Assembly: GCA_951799405.1 (NCBI GenBank) | Contig: OX637334.1 | Location: 13,206,001-13,270,000 of the forward strand | Origin: Agapetus fuscipes | Taxonomy: Eukaryota > Arthropoda > Insecta > Trichoptera > Glossosomatidae | Direction of reading: 5' to 3' | DNA: 64,000 nt | Part shown: piece after piece, positions 1 through 10,235 of the stretch | How positions within the stretch are numbered: the stretch's first letter is position 1 | Layout: each line of letters opens with the position of its first letter | Program-made: the position numbers and the translations under genes | Notes under the pieces: generated by a model | What the model saw: the letters and a program-made list of their open reading frames with translations, nothing else | Database searches by the model: none | Told to the model about the DNA's origin: nothing

Positions 1-1202
1 TCCAAGAACACCCGCTCACTTAGCTGCTGGAGGTCCAGGAGTGTGTCCAGGAGGCTAGGGGAATCCCGGGGCTCCTCATTCAGCTCCCGACTGTCCTTCC
101 CCGGCTGCAAGGGAGACAAGACAACTTGGTAGTGTGACAAAATGTTAGTGACGGCTCCCAGCACTGCGGGTTCATTGTCTCCTGACAACGCCAGCTCCAC
201 CCTGACCTTGAGAGGATGGCACAGGGTGCGGGCGATCTCTGCTAGAGCCGTCTGGCTCTCCTCCTTGCTGGTGGAGGCCACGCACAGCTGCAGCAGCTGC
301 CCCAGCGCTTCTTCCTCGCTGGGCAGGGCGCCGTGTATCCAAGCCAGGAGGTCTGCGATGTATCGCTCTGGCTGAGAGGCGCGCCGCTCCATGGGGCGTC
401 CGCTCTGGCCTGCCTGACCCGAGTCTCCCGCAGTGAGAGCTCCGATGAAAGACCTCAAGAGCGCATCCTTACGTGCCACACAATATTCATCCAGCGCACG
501 ACGGAAAAGTGCAGGTCGCTGCTGCAGCTCTGCCAGGGCACGGGGCAGAAGGGGTGGGGGCTCAGGAGCGCGCGCCGCGTGCTGGCTCCAGCGAAACAGG
601 CGCTCCACAGCTGCCTCGCGGTGCAGGGCCACCCGCTCGCTCAGATCTTCAGCCACCGTCCTGTGGCCAGCGCGCGCTAACCGCCCACACTCCGCCTGCA
701 GGGCGTCCACGCGCTCCAGGGCCACGAAGAAGTCGTCGGTGAGCGGCGCGTCCCTTTCCTTGGTGCCATGAAGGCGCGCGCCCTCCCTGGCGGACACAAG
801 GAAGTGCTGGATGAAGGCGGCGGCCAGCGCTCCCTGCCGATCCGCGCGCCGCCGCTCCTCCTGTAGTCCACCCGTCTGCGCGATGAGGTGGCGCGTCTTC
901 TCTTTGGACTCGTGCAGCCTCTCCGCCATGTTGTCTATGGTGCTCGTCATCTCAGTAACATCACGGTAGACAGACTCGATGTGATCTTTGAGCTTTTCAA
1001 ACGAATGTAAAAACTCTTCGTAAATTTGGACGTTTTTCTTTTCTATTTGATGTCTGAGGTTCCTTCTGGCGACCGCCGTGTTGATGGAGCACAGCGAAGA
1101 CAGCCGCAGAGCATCTATGGTCTCCTTCTCAATGTCGTTTAGGGTGTCCGTCACTTTCCCGAAACGCTTCTTGACGCTCTCTCTACCGTCGTCAGCGCCC
1201 AT
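1..1202 (-). CDS. COG6: COG6, conserved oligomeric Golgi complex subunit 6 (N-terminal part, cut by window edge)
   Basis: COG6 is a subunit of lobe B of the COG tethering complex, which acts on the cytosolic face of the Golgi in retrograde vesicle tethering. Reading from ATG at 1202-1200, the frame is open for 400 codons to the window edge with no stop; I checked every triplet. Blocks recalling the family in order are RRNLRHQIEKK near residue 45, LTDDFFVALERVDAL near 150, RYIADLLAWIH near 280 and LKVRVEL near 325. Animal COG6 is about 650 residues, so roughly the last 250 are outside the window. No intron is visible. The chosen ATG is the only methionine between an in-frame stop at 1284-1286 and the conserved region, though an upstream exon cannot be excluded. 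GC content is far higher than in the surroundings. The sequence from 1250 upstream is repetitive. Confidence 0.93.
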   Translation of the reverse strand, partial: MGADDGRESVKKRFGKVTDTLNDIEKETIDALRLSSLCSINTAVARRNLRHQIEKKNVQIYEEFLHSFEKLKDHIESVYRDVTEMTSTIDNMAERLHESKEKTRHLIAQTGGLQEERRRADRQGALAAAFIQHFLVSAREGARLHGTKERDAPLTDDFFVALERVDALQAECGRLARAGHRTVAEDLSERVALHREAAVERLFRWSQHAARAPEPPPLLPRALAELQQRPALFRRALDEYCVARKDALLRSFIGALTAGDSGQAGQSGRPMERRASQPERYIADLLAWIHGALPSEEEALGQLLQLCVASTSKEESQTALAEIARTLCHPLKVRVELALSGDNEPAVLGAVTNILSHYQVVLSPLQPGKDSRELNEEPRDSPSLLDTLLDLQQLSERVFL

Positions 1203-1249
1203 CGTCTTCACATTTGTTGACGAGGTGACCAGCGCACAGAGTAGGACCA

Positions 1250-2247
1250 GTGTGAAGACAGCTTCACGACAGCCTGACAGGTGCTAGTAGGGATGGGCGA
1301 AATATATCGATATATCAAAAGTACCGATATTTTTTTAGAAAAATATCGATATTTCTCTCGATATTAGAAATATCGATTAATCGATATGTCGATATTTTTT
1401 TTCGAGTATCAAAATCGTATCAAAAACGATATATTTTTCAAATGTGACTTTGCTCCCAACACTTTATAGGTGACTGTGTTTGGAAGCCAACATTTTTACG
1501 TAAGGGCCGTCCATAAATTAAGTCATCGATTTTGGCCGATTTTCGACTCTTCCCCCCCTTACAATCATCCTATAGTCATTTTCTAATGACCCCCCCCCCC
1601 CCTCTTGCTGTAATAATGGATGAGCTTAATAATTAATAATGTTATATTACTTACATAGTATTTTGGATATTTGGTAGAAATTGGTACCTAATTTCAATAA
1701 CGACGTTACTTTTGGTACTCGTACATCATTTACCATCCGCAGACCAGACTCCCCCCCCCTTAATGCGAATGACGTAATATATGGACAGCCCCGTAGCAAA
1801 TTGCAAGTCTCCCTCCCTCTGTCGGCAGACTTTTTGGCCAAAAATTGTAAAAATTTGAGACCTTACCCGTCAGCGACCGATATTTTTTCTTTGAAAATTT
1901 CGAAATTTTTTTCCATCGATATATCAAAATTTTGATATTTTTTCCTCGATAAATTTCGATAAAATATCGATTCGATATATATCGATATTTTTTTCCCATT
2001 TGCCCATCCCTCGGTGTTAGCCTGACAGCTTGGGAAATCTGGGGATGTAAACGAAAAAACCCGTTTCCCTAAATGTATGGACTATTTTTTTTTAGAAAAA
2101 AATTATACTTTAACAATTTATAGGTATAAAAACAGGGATGTGAAGACAGACTGATGATAGCCTGACAGATGTCAGCCTGATTTTAACATCTGTCGGGCTG
2201 TCAGGCTGTCTTCACATACCTGTTTTGATACCTATAAATTGTTAAGG
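1250..2247. repeat. CTGTCAGG hairpin repeat, copy 1 (split by a hAT-like MITE)
   Basis: The core motif GTGAAGACAGCCTGACAG recurs here, near 7.8, 28.7, 30.4 and 38.9 kb, joined to a common body (a run ending TTTAGGGAAACGGGTTTTTT, then ACATCCCCAGATTTCCCCA). In this copy 2141-2222 is a near-perfect palindrome with arms of about 35 nt. The left piece (1250-1287) lies 48 bp upstream of the COG6 ATG. No coding capacity. Family unknown. Confidence 0.7.
1288..2012. mobile_element. hAT-like MITE with ATATCGAT-rich ends
   Basis: Terminal inverted repeats are TAGGGATGGGC on the left and the complement of GAGGGATGGGC on the right. The flanks are GGTGCTAG (1280-1287) and GGTGTTAG (2013-2020), an 8-bp target duplication with one mismatch. 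Both subterminal regions, about 150 bp each, are rich in ATATCGATA. The 8-bp duplication and the TAGGG ends fit the hAT superfamily. No transposase is present. Removing it rejoins the interrupted CTGTCAGG repeat. Confidence 0.8.
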
Positions 2248-3002
2248 TGTATTTGAGACCAAAAACAACTTTGGCTATTCAAAAAAATATTTATAGGGTT
2301 AGCTTTCTATATATTTAAAAGAATTGAAAATATTTTTTTTTATTTTTTTTTCCTTCAAATCAGCTGGTAATATGCCAAAAACCATTTAAAAAAGGCTGAC
2401 TTTCCAGCGCGACTCACTTGTTATTCATAAATATTTCAATGCCAAATATTTCATTTTTCGATAAAGTATTTATTCAGTTAAATTGAGACGATTTTCGAAA
2501 ATTCATTTTTTACTTATTTACTGAGTTATAAATTTTGTTTCAAAATGTGTTTACGTAATATTTTTTTGTACGCGTTTTTAGTTCCTCCTGATCATTTTCC
2601 GCAAGAATCACATCGTGGTTAAGTGAAACAAATGTTTTTAATTGTTTTCGTATATATTTCATTTGTCTAACAAAAAGAGGTAACATGTAAAGGCCTCTTG
2701 TAATTTTCGATTTTTGTTAATTTTCTATTTTTTACATAGATGGCGTTGGCCTATCCAATTTGATGGTTAGGCCGACAGAGGTGAAAAAACAGTTTTCTTG
2801 AAGACCGATCGGGACACATGTATACATTATGTTCACATATTATATACGTATAAAATATGCAAAAGGTATATGTGTAAATAAAATATACAGAATACGCGTA
2901 AAAATTCCGATATATGTTGACGGTACGACGGAAAAGAGACATGAACACCATGTCAAGTCGATAGAGTCGATAATAATATAATTTTGTATTCATTTTCAGG
3001 AT
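2248..3002. other. AT-rich intergenic stretch, nothing recognised
   Basis: I see only A/T homopolymer tracts and short low-complexity runs. No open frame of convincing composition and no terminal repeats could be found. Confidence 0.5.
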
Positions 3003-4762
3003 TCCACGACATATCGATAAAAGACAATTCGTCCAACGATTACTCGGCCATAGACAAATCGGTCACACGACACTTCGTCCTCACGACTTTTCGGCAAACG
3101 AAATTTCGGTCAAAGACAAATCGGTCAACGACAACTCGTCCAACAACAACTCGGCCATAGACAAATCGGTCACACGACACTTCGTCTACACGACTTTTTG
3201 GCCAACGACATTTCGGTCAAAGACAAATCGGTCAACGACAACCCGTACAAAGACAACTCGGCCATAGACAAATCGGTCACACGACACTTCGTCCACACGA
3301 CTTTTCGACCAACGACTTTTCGGTCAACGACATTTCGGTCAAAGACAAATCGGTCAACGACAGCCCGTCCAAAGACCCGGCCATAGACAAGTCGGTCACA
3401 CGACACTCCGTCCACACGACTTTTCGGCCAACAACATTTCGGTCAAAGACAAATCGGTCAACGACAACCTGTCCAAAGACAACTCGGCCATAGACTCGGT
3501 CACATGACACTCCGTCCACACGACTTTTCGGCCAATGACATTTCGGTCAAAGACAAATCGGTCAACGACAACCCGTCCAAAGACAAGTCGGTCACACGAC
3601 ACTCCGTCCACACGACTTTTCAGCCAACGACATTTCGGTCAAAGACAAATCGGTCAACGACAACCCGTCCAAAGACAAGTCGGTCACATGACACTCCGTC
3701 CACACGACTTTTCGGCCAATGACATTTCGGTCAAAGACAAATCGGTCAACGACAACCCGTCCAAACAAGTCGGTCACACGACACTCCGTCCACACGACTT
3801 TTCGGCCAACGACATTTCGGTCCAAGACAAATCGGTCAACGACAACCCGTCCAAAGACCCGGCCATAGACAAGTCGGTCACACGACACTCCGTCCACACG
3901 ACTTTTCGGCTAACGACATTTCGGTCAAAGACAAATCGGTCAACGACAACCCGTCCAAAGACAACTCGGCCATAGACAAATCGGTCACACGACACTTCGT
4001 CCACACGACTTTTCGGCCAACGACATTTCGGTCAAAGACAAATCGGTCAACGACAACCTGTCCAAAGACAACTCGGCCATAGACAAGTCGGTCACACGAC
4101 ACTCCGTCCACACGACTTTTCGGCCAACAAAATTTCGGTCAAAGACAAATCGGTCAACGACAACCCGTCCAAAGACAAGTCGGTCACACGACACTCCGTC
4201 CACACGACTTTTCGGCCAACGACATTTCGGTCAAAGACAAATCGGTCAACGACAACCTGTCCAAAGACAACTCGGCCATAGACTCGGTCACATGACACTC
4301 CGTCCACACGACTTTTCGGCCAATGACATTTCGGTCAAAGACAAATCGGTCAACGACAACCCGTCCAAAGACAAGTCGGTCACATGACACTCCGTCCACA
4401 CGACTTTTCGGCCAATGACATTTCGGTCAAAGACAAATCGGTCAACGACAACCCGTCCAAACAAGTCGGTCACACGACACTCCGTCCACACGACTTTTCG
4501 GCCAACGACATTTCGGTCCAAGACAAATCGGTCAACGACAACCCGTCCAAAGACCCGGCCATAGACAAGTCGGTCACACGACACTCCGTCCACACGACTT
4601 TTCGGCTAACGACATTTCGGTCAAAGACAAATCGGTCAACGACAACCCGTCCAAAGACAACTCGGCCATAGACAAATCGGTCACACGACACTTCGTCCAC
4701 ACGACTTTTCGGCCAACGACTTTTCGGTCAACGACATTTCGGTCAATGACATTTCGGTCATA
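3003..4762. repeat. Hierarchical minisatellite (about 15-bp submonomers in units of about 90-108 bp)
   Basis: Tandem array of a roughly 15-bp submonomer of the form TCGGTCAAMGACAAA, with seven or so variants in fixed order forming a unit of about 92-108 bp. A larger block recurs at 696 bp: 3592-4004 corresponds to 4288-4700 with almost no change. Open frames on both strands through the array are by-products of the repeat and share no start or stop logic, so they are not called as genes. Confidence 0.92.
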
Positions 4763-4781
4763 TACAATATATGGTATTCAA

Positions 4782-5158
4782 CCGGTCCGTAGTCTTATGA
4801 TTTACACTTCTGACTCGTAAATGGAAGATTGTGTTTAGAGGGCTCTTGAGGTGTGATACACAAAAAAACAGCGCTCACCAAATAAATCATCCTAATTTTA
4901 TTATTATTATTGTGGGTTCGAATTCCAGCGGAGCACAAAAAAATATAAGTACCATTTATATTTTCAAATATGCCCTTTGCTTGGTGACAAAAAATCATAT
5001 ACCTTTCCCAAAGCCCGGTCACTAAAGGTCCATCCAGCATTAGAGCAACTGGGTCTTGCTTAAGAATTGGTAATTTCTACAGCGACGACCAAGCTCGCAG
5101 AGGGCTTTTGAGGTGTGATACACACAAAAACAACGCTCACCAAATAAATCATTATTTT
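4782..5158 (+). mobile_element. SINE-A copy, interrupted by a 5'-truncated SINE-A
   Basis: SINE-A has a tRNA-like head (CCGGTCCGTAG... then GGTTCGAATTCC as B box, ending CGGAGCACAAAAA), a body with GGTCCATCCAGC and AACTGGGTCTTGCTTGAG, and a tail ending CACCAAATAAATCATCCTAAT plus (ATT)n. Here the head stops at 4833, and 4834-4908 is a second, 5'-truncated SINE-A tail. It is bounded by ATTGTG at 4828-4833 and at 4909-4914; the original copy resumes at 4915. Confidence 0.82.
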
Positions 5159-5390
5159 TTTTTAATTGTCGAAATAACGAATCGTGAAAATAAATAGTTT
5201 GTTAACGAACAGGTTTTCTAAGATATTCTGTGGAGCACATCTATATGTGACCGAAAGTCGTTTGAACGAAATTTCGTGTGAACGAAAAAACCTTTCCCAA
5301 TGACCGGTCACCAAAGGTCCATCCAGCTTTACTTTATCCAGCAACTGGGTCTTGCTTGACAATTGGCGCTTTGTAGCGACGATGACCAAG
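5086..5390 (+). repeat. SINE-A tail plus chimeric SINE body, duplicated at 7080-7376
   Basis: The segment from the SINE-A tail through AATTGTCGAAATAACGAATC and GGTCACCAAAGGTCCATCCA to CAATTGGCGCTTTGTA recurs almost base for base 2.0 kb to the right. The head replacing the tRNA-like region has no tRNA character. After the shared part the two copies diverge: here into the SINE-B head, there into another SINE tail. Confidence 0.75.
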
Positions 5391-5397
5391 CTCGTAA

Positions 5398-5690
5398 AAA
5401 TGTCGATAGCTCAATTGGTAGAATGCTTGCATTCCATGCCGAGAGCAAGGGTTCGATCTCAAGGCTTACTCAGCCTTCACAAGAAATGAGAACCAGCCCC
5501 CTCGGGAGCTGGGAAACCCCCACTTCAAATGAAGTGGTTGGTGTAAAGCCGGCCACTTTACCTCTAAAAATAAATAGGTCCCGAATCCCGAAGTGACACT
5601 AAATACTGTAACTTCTAACTATAAAAACTAACTATGTAACTACTAACTTTATAGTGTAACTACACATAATGTGTAGCTTAGTTGCGTTCT
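5398..5690 (+). mobile_element. SINE-B copy with tRNA-like head
   Basis: The head GTCGATAGCTCAATTGGTAG carries an A box and GGTTCGATCTC a B box about 45 nt later, as in a tRNA-derived SINE. The body contains CACAAGAAATGAGAACCAGC and CTGGGAAACCCCCACTTCAA. It follows a SINE-A-like body directly, the same head-to-tail order seen at 59.3-59.7 kb. It is not a functional tRNA because the acceptor stem does not close. Confidence 0.78.
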
Positions 5691-5768
5691 GTGCTCCGCC
5701 GGGAATTGAACTTACAACCTTCCGATTAAGAGTTGGAAGCGTAGTCAATAGACTAAGGACCGATCTTT
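5683..5768 (-). mobile_element. SINE-A head fragment
   Basis: On the minus strand only the tRNA-like head remains, ending at TGCTCCGCCGGGAATTGAAC (plus-strand spelling) with the GGACCG start at the right end. Body and tail are absent. Confidence 0.65.
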
Positions 5769-6123
5769 TTGCACGCATTTGGAAAAAAAATGTCGAATTC
5801 TAAGAAATATTATTATTTATTATACAACAAGTAGGTAGGTACCTTTTGTTGGTATAACTTTTTCCTCGCTGACGATATTCTGCTGGCCATGTTGTGCTAT
5901 TATTGTTATTTGAGATGCAGGTGTTTTCTTATGTAGGGCTGTCAAAAATATATTGTCTTCATGCGTGAAATTAATTTTAAAATTTTTTTTCATTACTTTG
6001 GGTTAGCTCAAAATCTATAATCTATAAATCGCTATTGCCATTTACGGCTCATATTTAATGCATAACCACAAGCAGGCACATTTAAGTTCGTGTTTACACA
6101 TGTTGTACAATAACAGTAAAAAA

Positions 6124-6423
6124 TATAATATCAGGATGATTTATTCGGTGAGCGCTGTTTTTGTGTGAATCACACCCTCCTCCTTCGAGCCCTCTGCGAG
6201 CTTGGTCGTCGCTGTAGAAAGCTCCAATTCTCATGCAAGACCCAGTTGGTGTAAAGCCGGATCGACCTATGGTGACCGACCTTTGACAAAGACAGATTAA
6301 TTTTGCAACCCAACGAAGAGCAAATATTAAAAATGAAATCTTTTTTTTGAGCTCCGCCGGAATTCGAACCCACTTCCTTCCGATCCGGATTCAAAGTTTT
6401 AACCACTAGACTGCGGGCCGGTC
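6124..6423 (-). mobile_element. SINE-A copy, nearly full length
   Basis: Tail (GATGATTTATTCGGTGAGCG in plus-strand spelling) at the left, body, then head ending CGGGCCGGTC at the right. The body has a local change around the GGTCCATCCAGC block, but the whole unit of about 300 bp is present. Confidence 0.8.
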
Positions 6424-6439
6424 TGCCTTTTTATGTGTC

Positions 6440-6580
6440 TTTATCTACAAAATAAACCAAATCTCACATGAACATGAACTTAGCAACTCTTATCGCCCTG
6501 TTTTGAAATCGGGGTGGCAATTGCAAAAGTGAACCAAGTTTTTTTCTGTATGGTTGTCAGCCTCATACCAAACAACTAGT
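6440..6580 (-). repeat. LINE-tail repeat (LT), diverged partial copy
   Basis: Matches the central part of the 3' tail of the LINE at 46.1-47.6 kb, including the region around TGGTTGTCAGCCTCATACCA in plus-strand spelling. It is clearly more diverged than most other copies, so probably old. Confidence 0.6.
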
Positions 6581-6870
6581 TAAGGTTAATAATTATAGGC
6601 ATTATTTCCTCTAAAATTACTCACCTTTGATATCTCTTTAAATATTAATTTATATTGACAGACTGCATTTGCGTCAACCCTTGTGAGTGATAAAAAATAT
6701 ATGCATGCGTCAGTTTGTGTAGTGGTGTGAGAAAAACTAACACACTGTTTTTTTTTTTTGTACATTGATGGGATAGCTCCAAAACTTAATATATACATTT
6801 TGTATTCTTTTCAAAACAATTCAAAGATTTCAATTAATGATATTTCAAAATAAAATTGACAGTTAATTGT

Positions 6871-7155
6871 GACCGGTTTGTAGTTCAGTAGTAACACTTC
6901 GAACTCTGAATGGAAGGTTGTGGGTACGATTCCCGGTGGAGCAAAAAAAAAACATTTATATTTTCAAATTTTCTCGTCGCTGGGTTGAAAATTCATAAAC
7001 CTTGACCAAAGACCGGTCATCAAAAGGTCTATCCAGCCTTACAGCCACTGGGTCTTGCTTGAGAATTGGCGCTTTCTAGAGCGACGACCAAGCTCGCAGA
7101 GGGCTCTTGAGGTGTGATACACACAAAAACAACGCTCACCAAATAAATCATTCTT
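6871..7155 (+). mobile_element. SINE-A copy, full length
   Basis: The head begins GACCGGTTTGTAGTTCAG, with B box GGTACGATTCCC, and is followed by the standard body and the CACCAAATAAATCATTC tail. It abuts the second copy of the chimeric SINE segment at 7150. Confidence 0.82.
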
Positions 7156-7376
7156 TTTTTTTAATTGTCGAAATAACGAATCGTGAAAATAAATAGTTTG
7201 TTAACGAACAGGTTTTCTAAGATATTCTGTGGAGCACATCTATATGTGACCGAAAGTCGTTTGAACGAAATTTCGTGTGAACGAAAAAACCTTTCCCAAT
7301 GACCGGTCACCAAAGGTCCATCCAGCTTTACTTTATCCAGCAACTGGGTCTTGCTTGACAATTGGCGCTTTGTAAC
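7080..7376 (+). repeat. Second copy of the segment at 5086-5390
   Basis: Almost identical to 5086-5378 and in the same order (SINE-A tail then chimeric body). It diverges at GCTTTGTAAC into another SINE-A-like tail ending near 7420. Confidence 0.75.
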
Positions 7377-7696
7377 ACATAAAAACAGCGCTCACCAATT
7401 AAATCAGCCTATTTTTTATTTTTTTAAATAACCTCGATTTGGAGATCCCTACGTTTGACAGTATGCCAATGTATTATAATGACCGGATAGCAGACAAAGT
7501 GAATAATATCAATGTATTGGTAGGGTCTGGCCGTCTTAGTGTGGAATTGTAGAAAAAAATATTATTATTTTAGCTAGCACATCTGCCGGCACACAGTCAA
7601 AGTTAAACATTATAAAAAAGTGCTAACCTTATTTAGTTACGACATTTATCAACAGATTACGAATTTTACGATTTTTTACGAATTCCGTGTATCTAT

Positions 7697-7841
7697 AACT
7701 CCCTCTTAAAGTATAATTTTTTTTCTAAAAAAAAATAGTCCATACATTTAGGGAAACGGGTTTTTTCGTTTACATCCCCAGATTTCCCCAGCTGTCAGGC
7801 TAGCACCTGTCATGCTGTCAGGTATGTGAAGACAGCCTCAG
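7697..7841. repeat. CTGTCAGG hairpin repeat, copy 2
   Basis: Body and terminal motif as in the copy at 1.25-2.25 kb, in the opposite orientation. It ends exactly where the CAGACCCCGTT end of the large inverted repeat begins. Confidence 0.7.
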
Positions 7842-8200
7842 ACCCCGTTAACTAGTATTTTGCTACTGGTAACCCTGTTTCGGTAGCCATATTGGAATCC
7901 ATCTTCGATGTGGACATACTTGGGCACACCGGGGAGGAGTAAGGAGGAAGGAGAAGAGGTGGTTTTTTAACTGAAATCAGAATGAGCGTGAATAAAATTT
8001 AAATAATGATTTATATTAACCTACTGTTATTCATTAAAAAAAAAAGAGTTTTAGTGTAAATAAACTTTGTATTGTTTATTATTTATTAAATTACTGTTTT
8101 TGTTATAAAAAAAAAACTGATTAATAAATATATATTTAATGATGGTTGAACTGTGCAGTGTGCTTAGCACAGGCCTGCTTCGCGCCTGTCGACCGCCTAA

Positions 8201-8508
8201 TGGGGCTTCCACACGCTTGCCAACCCATCACAAGTCAAGCGCACAGTGTGTCGTCTAGAACATGCTAGCTGGACAAAATTTTGTCTAATGGACTAATTTT
8301 GTCACAGTGTGTCGTCTAGAACATGCTAGCTGGACAAAATTTTGTCTAATGGACTAATTGCCTTGTAGCCAAGCGCACAGTGTGTCGTCTAGAACATGCT
8401 AGCTGGACAAAATTAGTCCATTTGACAAAATTTTGTCCAGCTAGCATGTTCTAGACGACACACTGTGCGCTTGACTTGTGATGGGTTGGCAAGCGTGTGG
8501 AAGCCCCA
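8201..8508. mobile_element. 308-bp MITE with 80-bp inverted repeats and internal minisatellite
   Basis: Ends TGGGGCTTCCACACGCTTGC and its complement, with TAA on both sides (8198-8200 and 8509-8511). The interior holds three repeats of a unit of 61-74 bp starting CACAGTGTGTCGTCTAGAAC. The opposite arm of the large inverted repeat lacks the element and carries CCTCAAACGTC at the matching place, which works as an empty site. A TAA duplication fits PIF/Harbinger. Confidence 0.85.
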
Positions 8509-8522
8509 TAAAACGTCAAGCG

Positions 8523-8836
8523 TATTTGAAATTGACGGTTATATTTTCACTATAATTGTAGAGAGTGTAGAGATTAATGAAATCAAGAAGACTCCAGTGG
8601 CCGGAAATGTAGCACGTGCAGAAGACTCCAGGATCATCAGAACGGTCTTGGATGGTGCCCCCTCAGGCGTTAGACCACTTAGACGTCCTAGGATGCGGTG
8701 GGCAGAGAACTTCGAAGCCGACGCCGAAGTTTTGGGAGTGAGGCGACCATGGAGGGAAGCAGCACAAGGCAGAGTCCTGGAGGATTGTGGTGCAGGAGTC
8801 CCTGATCCTTTAAGGCTGATGAGCCGAAGAAAGTGA
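8523..8836 (+). pseudogene. Non-LTR retrotransposon C-terminal fragment (left arm copy)
   Basis: The translated frame ends with a block of the type VLDGAPSGVRPLRRPRMRW, then WREAAQGR, which recalls the GRRGRGRPRxRW...WRxxAQDR tail of many arthropod LINE polyproteins. Only about 100 codons remain and there is no reverse transcriptase domain. The inverted partner at 11995-12514 carries the same fragment with frameshifts, so the fragment was present before the inverted duplication formed. Confidence 0.6.
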
Positions 8837-9424
8837 AAGTAAAGTGTATAGATTTCATATTATAAACATTTCCGGCCCTCAGACCATCATCAGAGGACAA
8901 TCATCAGGGATCCAAAACTTTTGCAAGAAATACAGATACAGAATGCCAGTGTCCTTGACAATATTATCTTCTCTGACAGGTGCCTATTTTATTGTTTACC
9001 TACCTACCTAGTTTATTTTTGCCATATCATTTGTCGTCGTTGTTCTGGCGATAGGTCGTATGTCAAAATATACCAACTTTTCAGGAGACAAAAAAAACAT
9101 TACAACTTTTTCCGGGTTTGTTTAGTAAAAAACTTTCTTCACAGGATTACTTAGTTTTATGAAGACAAACAATAGTAAATCATTCAATTACGGGAAATGA
9201 AGTCATGAACTGAGTTAGGTTGACATACGACTTATTTGATACATGGAAATGGTTCTCGAATGTTGACATACAATAATTTGCATGATAAAGTGAATGAAAC
9301 TCATTTAATTGAATACTGAAATGTAATTTTTATTTCTTTAAGGAAAATTTACTGGAAACAATGTGAGAAAACAAAATCAGGAAAAATAATAAACTAACCT
9401 CTAAATCACAAATTCAAGATCAGA

Positions 9425-10235
9425 TCAGTTTTGTAACAATTTTTCATAAAATGACCAGCAATCACATGGTATGTGTTTTTTTAATTCTAGTAGGTGGGAA
9501 TATTTTGAACCTTCAATTGAACAGGGCCCTTTATAAAGCGGGGACCATTCCTCATTTTCTTTAGGCTTCATCATTTGTCTAGAGAATTTGAGTTTATACT
9601 GTATAATTCCATCTAGAGTGTACTTTAGGCAAACGATATCCGTGACTGTTGGGTCTCCCGTTTTCCTTCCAGGCCTTATGCTCGCATAGAACCGGGGTTC
9701 AAACTTTAAGAAGTCATAGTAGGACAGTGAAAATGCTTTGTATGGTTCCGGGTTCTGTCGTGCCGATCTTATAAAATGCAAGTGCTCACTCGGGAGATAA
9801 ATTTCCTTTCTGCGTCCCAACTTGCGCTCTATTGAGCTGTGGATCGAGTCTGCCTCCATTTGAGTATGGCCTACCTCAAGATATTTCTGTTTAATAATTA
9901 CAGAATGTTTGGTTGCCAATACAAGGAGTGCGTTAGATAGCTTAATGTTGCGATTTTGGTAAGCACATCCGTCGCTCCATATAATAATGTTTGTTGGACT
10001 GTGCTTAGAAATTTCCTGCTCCAAGAATTTCGTTGCAAACATCGAAAAGCGAAGCAAAGACGTCACTCTTGAGGCCTCCCTCTCCCTCTTGCCATAAATA
10101 ACAATTTACATCTTTGTTGTTTAGATTATAGTACGTCAAATTATGAACTTTGAGTTTAGTTTTGTAATAATTAGCTGCACCATTCAAACGTGGAGCTAAC
10201 AGAACGGCTTGTAGGTCCACTGTGTAAGCCAACAT
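9425..10235 (-). pseudogene. Transposase-like protein of the 9.0-11.1 kb transposon (frameshifted)
   Basis: Two overlapping frames, 10005-10235 then 9425-10066, together encode one protein of about 270 residues. The first reads from AYTVDLQAVLLAP through CYLWQEGEGGLKSDVFASL; the second has IIIWSDGCAYQNRN, EVGHTQMEADSIHSSIERKL and SIRPGRKTGDPTVTD. This order of motifs is common in uncharacterised arthropod proteins; I recall them as resembling the DUF7869 type and as RNase H-fold/DDE-like, with D in WSDGC and E/D in MEADSIH as candidate metal ligands. The frame change falls near 10050-10066. The N-terminal part upstream of 10235 is not recognisable. It lies antisense to the window and fully inside the transposon. 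Confidence 0.65.

Larger units (their letters stand above)
7842..9034 (+). repeat. Left arm of a 6.3-kb inverted repeat
   Basis: The outer end CAGACCCCGTTAACTAGTAT at 7842 is matched in reverse at the right end (14111). Further matching blocks are 7930-7965 with about 12700-12730, 8100-8200 and 8509-9034 with 11990-12560, and 11059-11420 with 11560-11970 across the centre. The arms differ by insertions: one MITE and one DNA transposon on this side, and at least one MITE on the other. Confidence 0.8.

Noticed and set aside
333..871. Several open frames on both strands in the GC-rich left end
   Set aside because: Shadows of the COG6 reading frame.
3170..4700. Long serine/arginine- and valine-rich open frames through the minisatellite
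   Set aside because: They follow the repeat unit, occur on both strands and have no start or flanking gene structure.
7842..7910. hAT target duplication for the large inverted repeat
   Set aside because: Flanks at 7834-7841 and 14112-14119 do not match, so transposition of the whole unit is unproven.
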